Shown here: positions 13,229 to 18,846 of the stretch, piece by piece | Position numbering within the stretch: position 1 is the first letter of the stretch | How the letters are laid out: every line of letters begins with the position of its first letter | DNA from: a virus | Strand: one strand, 5' to 3' | Length of the DNA stretch: 28,208 nt | IMG/VR virus record: IMGVR_UViG_3300027607_000132 | Span: 1-28,208 of that record | Notes under the pieces: generated by a model | What the model was told of the DNA's origin: nothing | Databases searched by the model: none | What the model saw: the letters and a program-made list of their open reading frames with translations, nothing else | Made by a program: the position numbers and the translations under genes

Positions 13229-14650
13229 ATGAAAGGACTTGCCAAACGCAAGGCGGAACTCCGCGAGAAGCTGGAAGCCCTCGAAAAGGAAGGCCTCCAG
13301 ATCACCGAGGACGTCCGCGACGGAAAGAAGAAGCTCGAGGGCCCCGTGAAGGCTCGAATGGAGCAGATCACCTTGGAGCAAGACCAGCTCCGGACGGAAC
13401 TCGAAGAGATCCGCCAGGAAGAAGACGCCGAGCGCCTGGTCACGCGCTTCGCCGACAACCGCCGCTTCTTCGCCGAGTCGCAAGAGCCTGCGCCGCCGTC
13501 GGAAACGCAGGACTCCGAGCGCGGCAACGACATCGACGCATTGGCCGTGCGCGCCGGTGACTGGCGCCCGAACCTGCGCGCTCTGCGCAACGCCCATCCG
13601 CTGTTCCGCGACTGGGTGACCAAGGGCGAGTTCTTCCGGTCGGTGTACGAGCACGCCACCGGCAAGGGCACGGACAAGCGCCTACAGGCGATGCTCGAGC
13701 ACCGCGCGCCGACCGGCTTCGGCGAAGCGGTCGACAACGACGGCGGCTTCCTGGTCCCGGTCCAGTTCGTCGCCGAGCTGCTGCAACGCGTCTACACGCT
13801 CGGTCAGGTGCTTTCGCGCTGCCGCCTGATCCCGATGTCGACGAACTCGATCGTCTTCCCGGCGGTCGACGAGACGAGTCGCGCCAACGGCTCGCGGCAC
13901 GGCGGGATTCAGGCCTTCTGGGAAGAAGAAGGCGGTACGATCACGCCGACCCGCGGCAAGTTCTCGAAGGTCGAACTGCGGGCCAACCTGCTGACGGCCG
14001 CCGCCCACGTCACCGACCAACTGCTCGAAGACGTCCCGGCGCTCGGCGCCTGGCTCTCGATGATCTTCACCGAGGAGATGACCTTCAAGCTCGAGGACGC
14101 GATCTGGGAAGGCACCGGCGCCGGCCAGCCTCTCGGCATCCAGAACAGCGACGCGATGATTACCGTCGCGAAAGAAGGCAGCCAGGCGGCCGACTCGATC
14201 GTCCCCGAGAACATCGTCAACATGCGCTCGCGGCTGTTCGCGCGGTCGCGCGCCAACTCGGTCTGGTTCCACAACCAGGACATCGAGCCCGAACTGCACA
14301 CCCTGGTCCTCGAAGGCGCGAGCAGCTCGATCCCGATGTATCTCCCGGCGAACGGTCTGTCGGGCGCCCAGTTCGACACCCTCTACGGCCGCCCGCTGGT
14401 CCCGATCGAGTACGCCTCGACGCTCGGCGACGCCGGCGACCTCACCCTCGCCGACATGGCCCAGTACTTCCTCGGGCAGCGCGGCGGCATCCAGACCGCG
14501 ACCTCGATCCACGTGAAGTTCCTTGAGAACGAACAGACCTTCCGGTTCCGCATGCGCGCCGACGGTCAACCGTGGTGGAAGTCGGTCCTGACGCCCTTTA
14601 AGGGCACCGCGACCCAGAGCCCGTTCGTGCGCCTGGCGGCGCGCGCCTAG
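13229..14650 (+). CDS. Major capsid protein (HK97 fold)
   Basis: Shell protein, 473 residues. Residues 1-70 form a heptad-rich charged coiled coil (LAKRKAELREKLEALEKEG...), the delta domain that acts as built-in scaffold and is removed by the protease. The rest is the HK97 fold: DNDGGFLVPVQFVAELLQR opens the mature protein region, then VTDQLLEDVPALGAWLSMIF (spine/P-domain area), WEGTGAGQPLGIQN, and the C-terminal FLENEQTFRFRMRADGQPWW strands, all typical. A purine-rich GGAGAGGAGAG site precedes ATG 13229. Codon use is strongly GC-ending, as expected for a highly expressed gene in this genome. Confidence 0.95.
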   Translation: MKGLAKRKAELREKLEALEKEGLQITEDVRDGKKKLEGPVKARMEQITLEQDQLRTELEEIRQEEDAERLVTRFADNRRFFAESQEPAPPSETQDSERGNDIDALAVRAGDWRPNLRALRNAHPLFRDWVTKGEFFRSVYEHATGKGTDKRLQAMLEHRAPTGFGEAVDNDGGFLVPVQFVAELLQRVYTLGQVLSRCRLIPMSTNSIVFPAVDETSRANGSRHGGIQAFWEEEGGTITPTRGKFSKVELRANLLTAAAHVTDQLLEDVPALGAWLSMIFTEEMTFKLEDAIWEGTGAGQPLGIQNSDAMITVAKEGSQAADSIVPENIVNMRSRLFARSRANSVWFHNQDIEPELHTLVLEGASSSIPMYLPANGLSGAQFDTLYGRPLVPIEYASTLGDAGDLTLADMAQYFLGQRGGIQTATSIHVKFLENEQTFRFRMRADGQPWWKSVLTPFKGTATQSPFVRLAARA

Positions 14651-14667
14651 CGGCGAGACGACAACCC

Positions 14668-14693
14668 GGAGGGGCTATTCAAATGGCCCCTCC
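14668..14693 (+). terminator. Hairpin after the capsid gene
   Basis: GGAGGGGC (14668-14675) pairs perfectly with GCCCCTCC (14686-14693) around a 10-base loop. No T-run follows, so it may protect or process the capsid mRNA rather than terminate transcription. Confidence 0.4.
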
Positions 14694-14722
14694 CACCTGA
14701 TTTCAAAAGGAGCTGAAAGGAA

Positions 14723-15193
14723 ATGAACACTCTCGTCGAAAACATCGCCGTCGTCTCGGGACTCGCTCCGGACGTCGACCGCTACAACACGAACCCGACC
14801 GGCGACTACGTCTCGCTGGCCGGCGGCCGAGAGCTCACGATCCTCGTCGTCGAAGGCACGGGCACCACCGGCCGCGCGACGTTGACCGTCAACGCCGCCT
14901 CGGACAACTCGGGCACGGGCGCGGAGGCGATTCCGTACGAGTACCGGACCCAGAACCTCGACGGCACGTCGATCTCCGACTGGATCGCCGCGACCGCGTC
15001 CGGTTTCCAGACGGCCGCCGGCGGCGATCAGGTGATCGCGATCCGGGTCCTCGCCGAGCGGCTGCCGGAAGGCAAACCGTACGTTTCTCTCACCGCGACC
15101 GAGTCGGTCGACGCTCCCGTCGACGCCGCGGTCGTGATGCTGCTGTCGAACCTGCGCTACCCGCAAGAGAAGCCCACGGCGCCGACGTCCTAA
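14723..15193 (+). CDS. Capsid-associated (decoration-like) protein
   Basis: A 156-residue protein directly after the capsid gene, with AAAGGAG-type sites (AAAAGGAGCTGAAAGGAA) before ATG 14723. The sequence is beta-rich: NIAVVSGLAPDVDRYN, DYVSLAGGRELTILVVEG, RATLTVNAASDN, QVIAIRVLAERL, AAVVMLLSNLRYPQE. Small virion proteins with this layout, including the final L..LRYPQ, recur at this locus in HK97-like prophages and are usually annotated as hypothetical or head decoration proteins. The position after the capsid gene and the strong ribosome binding site support a structural role; the precise function is inferred. Confidence 0.65.
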   Translation: MNTLVENIAVVSGLAPDVDRYNTNPTGDYVSLAGGRELTILVVEGTGTTGRATLTVNAASDNSGTGAEAIPYEYRTQNLDGTSISDWIAATASGFQTAAGGDQVIAIRVLAERLPEGKPYVSLTATESVDAPVDAAVVMLLSNLRYPQEKPTAPTS

Positions 15194-15239
15194 GCCATGG
15201 TCCTCCGGCCCGGAGGCTCGGACGGCGCAGCGTGACAGG

Positions 15240-15291
15240 CCAGGGGCGGGTTTCGGGACTCTCCCGCCCCTGGTTCTTTTTCCCGAAACCC
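15240..15291 (+). terminator. Terminator overlapping an alternative hairpin (attenuator-like)
   Basis: Hairpin A: CCAGGGGCGGG (15240-15250) with CCCGCCCCTGG (15263-15273), 11 perfect pairs, followed by TTCTTTTT: a strong intrinsic terminator after the capsid/decoration genes. Hairpin B: GGGTTTCGGGA (15248-15258) with TCCCGAAACCC (15281-15291), also 11 perfect pairs. The two share GGG 15248-15250, so they compete, or the loop of A pairs with the downstream arm as a pseudoknot. Right after B is AAGGAG (15293-15298). Confidence 0.75.
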
Positions 15292-15375
15292 GAAGGAGCG
15301 AAGTCGAATGCGACGCGAGATTGAACGCGGCGGTCGACGGCTCGAGACGACCAGCGAACGAAGCGACGAACAGCG

Positions 15376-15975
15376 ATGGCCAACCCAAGCATCGTTACCG
15401 AACCGGCCGAGGAACCCATCTCCCTCGCCGTCGCTAAGGAACACGTCCGTCTCGAGACCGACGAAACCGACCACGATGCGACGCTAAACCGTCTCATCAA
15501 GAGCGTCCGCCGCTGGGCCGAGAGCCAGATCCGCCGGCGGATCCTGACGACCGAGCAACGGCTCAGCGTCGATCGCTTCCCTCAGCGGCGTTGGATCCGA
15601 TTGCCGTACGGGCCCGTCCAGTCCGTTTCGTCGGTCGTCTACTACCCCGACGGCGGATCCGCGACGACGTTCGCAGCCTCCAACTACCAGCTCGACGCGA
15701 CCAAGCGCGTCGCCCGGCTGACCCTCAACCGAGACGCCCACTGGCCGACGGATCGACTCCGCGCGGCCGCGGGCGTCGAGATCACCTATACCGCCGGCTA
15801 CGCCGACACCGCGGCTGAACTCGACGAGCAGGACCTCGTCGCGGGCATGCTGCTCAAGCTCGAGTCGCTCTACAACAACCGGGGCGAAGAGGTGATCGGC
15901 ATCGGCGCCGTCCGGCTGCGGCTCGAAAACTCGGCGCAGTCGCTGCTTGCGATCTATTCGGAGGACGCGGTTTGA
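15376..15975 (+). CDS. Head-tail connector protein (gp6/phiE125 gp8-like)
   Basis: Adaptor that binds under the portal. The 199-residue protein shows the family pattern: TEPAEEPISLAVAKEHVRLE at the start, a helical segment with LIKSVRRWAESQIRRRILTTEQRL, then FPQRRWIRLPYGPVQSVSSVVYY and VEITYTAGYAD, with a C-terminal helix LVAGMLLKLESLYNNRGE. The ATG at 15376 matches where relatives begin but has no clear ribosome binding site; the nearest strong site (15293-15298) precedes an ATG at 15308 in another frame. The next gene overlaps its stop. Confidence 0.82.
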   Translation: MANPSIVTEPAEEPISLAVAKEHVRLETDETDHDATLNRLIKSVRRWAESQIRRRILTTEQRLSVDRFPQRRWIRLPYGPVQSVSSVVYYPDGGSATTFAASNYQLDATKRVARLTLNRDAHWPTDRLRAAAGVEITYTAGYADTAAELDEQDLVAGMLLKLESLYNNRGEEVIGIGAVRLRLENSAQSLLAIYSEDAV

Positions 15976-16310
15976 GCGCTTCTGTCCCGTGGTCGGGCCC
16001 GATGCGTCACCGCATCCGGATCGAAGAGAACACCGAGACCGGCGAAGGCGCGCCCGTCTGGGCGCTCGTCAAGACCGTCTGGGCGTCGTTCCGCGAGCGG
16101 CAGCCGCGCGAGCCGTTCGAGGCGGGCCGTGATGTTCCGATGGCGCTGGCCGTATTCGGGATCCGCTACCGGAGGGGTTTCGCGATCGACGAGGACATGC
16201 GGGTCGTCTTCCGCGACAAAGCCTGGTCGATCGAGCGCGTCGAGAACCCTTCGGGCGGAAACGCTGCGCTGCTGCTGCACTGCCGCCTGCGAGCGGAGGA
16301 CCAGACGTGA
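15972..16310 (+). CDS. Head closure protein (SPP1 gp16-like adaptor)
   Basis: Small beta-barrel stopper that closes the capsid after packaging. Typical features are MRHRIRIEENTET at the start of the conserved part, VWASFRERQPREPFEAGRD, and FAIDEDMRVVFRDKAWSIERVENP, followed by a final strand ALLLHCRLRAE. As drawn it begins at a TTG (15972) overlapping the previous stop by four bases; the internal ATG at 16002 would give a more standard length, so the start is uncertain. It lies between the connector and the gp10-like protein, the normal order. Confidence 0.82.
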   Translation: MSASVPWSGPMRHRIRIEENTETGEGAPVWALVKTVWASFRERQPREPFEAGRDVPMALAVFGIRYRRGFAIDEDMRVVFRDKAWSIERVENPSGGNAALLLHCRLRAEDQT

Positions 16311-16316
16311 CGCGCC

Positions 16317-16733
16317 ATGGCGAACGCCATCCAAGTCAAGGGTTTCCGGAGCACGGACGCCGCGCTCGCTCGTGTCCTGCGCAAACAGGACCCCAAGGAA
16401 GTCCGCAACGCACTCATGCCGGCGGCGCGCATCGGCCGGCGCTCGATCTTCCTCGAGGCGCCGGTCGGCGCCACCCGCAAACTGCGCCGCTCGGTCCGAA
16501 TCCGCAAGTCGAGGCGCCTGGCCTTGGTGATGGTCGCCGTCGACCGCAAGAAGGCCCTGCGAGAGAGCCGCAAGTTTCCGCGCGGCTTTCCCTACGTCAA
16601 CAGCGTGATCTCGGAACGCCGGCGCGGTTCGAGGGCGGACAAGTTCGTCGAGCGCGGCTTCGACAAGGTCGAGCAGGCCATTGCCGATCAGGCGATGCGG
16701 GACCTCGGCGACCTGATCACGGGGGCGTTCTGA
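16317..16733 (+). CDS. HK97 gp10-like neck/tail-joining protein
   Basis: Basic 138-residue protein resembling the HK97 gp10 family of tail-joining proteins: an N-terminal helix (STDAALARVLRKQ), AARIGRRSIFLEAPVGATRKLRRSVRI (quoted in part; about residues 37-63) where members carry the conserved P.(.T)G.LRRS-type motif, a beta hairpin (LALVMVAVDRKKA), and a C-terminal helix VERGFDKVEQAIADQAMRD. It probably helps attach the tail to the head. ATG 16317 follows the previous stop by six bases; GGAGGA at 16295-16300 lies somewhat far upstream. Confidence 0.75.
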   Translation: MANAIQVKGFRSTDAALARVLRKQDPKEVRNALMPAARIGRRSIFLEAPVGATRKLRRSVRIRKSRRLALVMVAVDRKKALRESRKFPRGFPYVNSVISERRRGSRADKFVERGFDKVEQAIADQAMRDLGDLITGAF

Positions 16734-16734
16734 C

Positions 16735-17145
16735 ATGGCGACGCTGAGCAAGATTCTGACGGCCGTCAAGGCCACGCTGACGGCGAACGCCGCGGTCGCC
16801 GGCGTCCTCGGCTCGCGGATCTTCACCGAGCGGCTGCCGCAGAACAGCCCGACGTTCCCGGCCGCGATCGTCGACGTCGATCTAGATCCGATGCACGCCC
16901 ACGACGGGCCGCGCACCGGCAACCACGCCCAAGCGACGGTCGGGCTGACGCTCTACGGCCGCACCGACGCCGACCAGGTCGCCGACCTGGCCGACAAAAT
17001 CGCCGCCGCGATCGTCGACCTCGACGGGTCGATCGACGGACAGGTTTACTCAGGCGCCAAGCTCGTCGAGATCGAGTCGCCCGCCTGGGACGACGAGACG
17101 CGCACCTGGCTGCTCGACATGGAGTTCGAGGTGATCGTCACGTGA
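16735..17145 (+). CDS. Tail terminator/completion protein (DUF3168-like)
   Basis: Caps the tail tube and joins it to the head. The 136-residue protein has the usual order: an N-terminal helix (LSKILTAVKATLTANAAVAGVLG), RIFTERLPQNSPTFPAAIVDVD, a beta-strand pair, ADQVADLADKIAAAIVDLDG (helix), and a final strand DETRTWLLDMEFEVIV. This is characteristic of the gpU/gp17-like DUF3168 family. ATG 16735 is one base past the previous stop. The next gene overlaps its stop by four bases (GTGA). Confidence 0.82.
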   Translation: MATLSKILTAVKATLTANAAVAGVLGSRIFTERLPQNSPTFPAAIVDVDLDPMHAHDGPRTGNHAQATVGLTLYGRTDADQVADLADKIAAAIVDLDGSIDGQVYSGAKLVEIESPAWDDETRTWLLDMEFEVIVT

Positions 17146-17639
17146 TCCGGCTCCACCAGCTCCGGGGCGTCGACGATATCGGCCTGTTCGAGCTGATCGA
17201 GCAGGTTCGCGCCGCGACGCCCGAGGCGCGGCTGGCGATGGCCGAGGGCGACGCTTGGAGCTCGTCGAAGAACCTCCAACGGTTTCCGGCCGTCAGCCGG
17301 CTCCTCGAGCAGGTCCGCGCGGCCCTCAGGCTTCCCCAGGCGCACTACGACGTCTGGGCGAACGTGCTGCCGGCGAAAGCCCGCATCAAGCTGCACGACC
17401 ACGGCGGCGCGACGACGACCGGACGGGCGGCCGTCGTCTCCGGCGTCTACTACCCGTCCGACTCGGCCGGCGCGATCGTCTTCCCGACGGTCGGCCTGAA
17501 ACTCCAACCGCGGCAAGGCATCGCGATCGTCTTTCCGCCCAATCTGCCGCACCGCGTCGAGGCCCATTCGGATCCGGCGCCGCGGTACTCGATCGCTTTC
17601 AACGGCGCGCTGTGCGCCGAGACCCAGAAGGAGAACTGA
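17142..17639 (+). CDS. 2-oxoglutarate/Fe(II)-dependent oxygenase-like protein
   Basis: A 165-residue protein resembling the phage/bacterial 'putative 2OG-Fe(II) oxygenase' family (TIGR02466 type). The double-stranded beta-helix core shows IKLHDHGG (His85/His87 with Asp86 as candidate iron ligands), the conserved SGVYYP strand, GIAIVFPPNLPHRVEAH with the distal His137, and PRYSIAFNG with Arg148 for 2-oxoglutarate binding. The N-terminal 70 residues are helical. It would hydroxylate an unknown substrate. The GTG start overlaps the tail terminator stop, and the tail tube gene follows 5 bases after its stop, so it is embedded in the tail operon. A non-catalytic structural use of the cupin fold remains possible. 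Confidence 0.7.
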   Translation: MIRLHQLRGVDDIGLFELIEQVRAATPEARLAMAEGDAWSSSKNLQRFPAVSRLLEQVRAALRLPQAHYDVWANVLPAKARIKLHDHGGATTTGRAAVVSGVYYPSDSAGAIVFPTVGLKLQPRQGIAIVFPPNLPHRVEAHSDPAPRYSIAFNGALCAETQKEN

Positions 17640-17644
17640 TTGAC

Positions 17645-18076
17645 ATGGCTGCTGTAGGCAAATCCAGTTTCGGGCTCGAACTCGCCGTCGGCGACGGACT
17701 CTCGCCCGAAGGCTTCACGGCGATCGCGGGCGTCCGCGACACGACGCTCGGCGACCTCGGCAACGACAGCGCCGAGGTGACCGCCCACGATTCGGCGACT
17801 CGCTTCCGCGAGTTCGTGCCGACGTTGCGCAAGGAAGTCACCGTCGGCTTCGAGCTGACGTTCGACTCGGCCGACGCGACCCAGGACGAATCGAGCGGCT
17901 TGCTCTCAGACCTGGTCGGAACGATCAAGAACTACCGGCTGACCTACACCGACACCGGCGCGCTGGTCGCCACCTTCCCCGCCTACATCGAGAGCTTCTC
18001 GATCAAGAACCCCGTCGACGGCGCGGTGATGGCCGACGTGACGCTCAAAGTCAGCGGCGCCGTGACGCTCGCCTAA
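17645..18076 (+). CDS. Major tail tube protein
   Basis: Subunit of the tail tube, 143 residues. It shows the compact beta-sandwich pattern: VGKSSFGLELAVGDG, FTAIAGVRDTTLGDLGNDSAEVTAHDSATR (about 24-53) which is the typical loop 'D..EVT.HDS', FREFVPTLRKEVTVGFELTFD, and a last strand pair FPAYIESFSIKNPVDGAVMADVTLKVSG. AAGGAGA before the previous stop serves as ribosome binding site for ATG 17645. Position between tail terminator region and tail chaperone agrees. Confidence 0.85.
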   Translation: MAAVGKSSFGLELAVGDGLSPEGFTAIAGVRDTTLGDLGNDSAEVTAHDSATRFREFVPTLRKEVTVGFELTFDSADATQDESSGLLSDLVGTIKNYRLTYTDTGALVATFPAYIESFSIKNPVDGAVMADVTLKVSGAVTLA

Positions 18077-18088
18077 GGAGATCGATCG

Positions 18089-18583
18089 ATGGTCAAGATT
18101 CAGATCTCGGGCCAGGAGTACTCGCTGGCCCTCAACGCCCGCGCCGGCCGTCTGCTCGAAGAGCGGACCAACAAGTCGATCGGCGAGATCCTCCAAGGCT
18201 TCGTCGACCTGATCGACAGCATCCCGGACGACGGCGGAGGCGTCTCCGAATCCGTCGGCAAGCTGCGCTTGAAGGGTCTCTCCGTCAGCGATCTCACGGC
18301 GGCCGTCTGGGCGTCGCTCAACGGCGTCCGCGGTCAGAAAGTCGAGTACGAGGAGCTTGAGTACGACCTCGACGTCGAGACGGCGATCGAGATCCTCGTC
18401 GCGGCGATCGATCCGCTGCTTGAGGCCGACGAGGGAAACCCGCTCGCCGGCGCGTTGAAGAAGCTCGAGGCGTTGGGCGCACGCAGTCGGGTCGCACCGA
18501 CTGGGAACGCTTCTGGGCCTTCGGACGGCGTCGGCTCGGACTCACCGGCGGTTACGACCTCGGGAGCGAGTTCTGGGACGTAA
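18089..18583 (+). CDS. Tail assembly chaperone, short form (gpG-like)
   Basis: Chaperone that binds the tape measure protein while the tube polymerises, 164 residues. It starts at ATG 18089 after AAGGAG. The N-terminal part (VKIQISGQEYSLALNARAG, then RTNKSIGEILQGFVDLID) and the helical centre (LTAAVWASLNG, DVETAIEILVAAIDPLLEADEG) are typical; the C-terminal 45 residues after the slippery site are Ser/Gly-rich and low in information. As in most long-tailed phages the gene precedes the tape measure gene and carries a -1 frameshift site. Confidence 0.85.
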   Translation: MVKIQISGQEYSLALNARAGRLLEERTNKSIGEILQGFVDLIDSIPDDGGGVSESVGKLRLKGLSVSDLTAAVWASLNGVRGQKVEYEELEYDLDVETAIEILVAAIDPLLEADEGNPLAGALKKLEALGARSRVAPTGNASGPSDGVGSDSPAVTTSGASSGT

Positions 18584-18840
18584 CGCTCCAGGAGTATCGG
18601 GCGCTGTCCGACGACTGGATGCTCGAGCAGTCGATCGAGGATCTGCGCGCGGCGTTGGCGCCTTACATGACGGCGGTCGTCAACGGCGCGAAGAAGATCA
18701 AGCTCGACGACTTGCTCGTCGTCAGCCGCGGACAGTCGGCCTCGAAGGAACCCAAGTCCGGAGACGCGATGGCCGCCGGGTTCCGGATCTGGGCCGCCAT
18801 GTGGAACGGCAACTTCCGCGACGAGGCCTCTGAAGCGTAG
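18089..18840 (+). CDS. Tail assembly chaperone, frameshifted long form (gpGT-like)
   Basis: Predicted product of -1 ribosomal frameshifting at GGGAAAC (18433-18439): 117 codons of the short form, then 133 residues in the -1 frame, 250 in all. The extension is clearly coding: TDWERFWAFGRRRLGLTGG, YDLGSEFWDVTLQEYRALSD, then a helical C-terminus ending in MWNGNFRDEASEA at 18840. The reading frame opens just before the slippery site (a TGA at 18421-18423 in the -1 frame bounds it). An independent start at ATG 18619 would drop the conserved FW segments. The tape measure gene starts 6 bases later. Confidence 0.85.
18433..18439 (+). promoter_or_regulatory. -1 ribosomal frameshift slippery heptamer
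   Basis: G GGA AAC in the zero frame (codons GAG GGA AAC), matching X XXY YYZ and close to the GGGAAAG of phage lambda G/GT. The -1 frame is open from 18424, 9 bases upstream, and remains open to 18840. Downstream GC-rich sequence could form a stimulatory structure, but I have not identified one. Confidence 0.85.
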
Positions 18841-18846
18841 TCAGCT

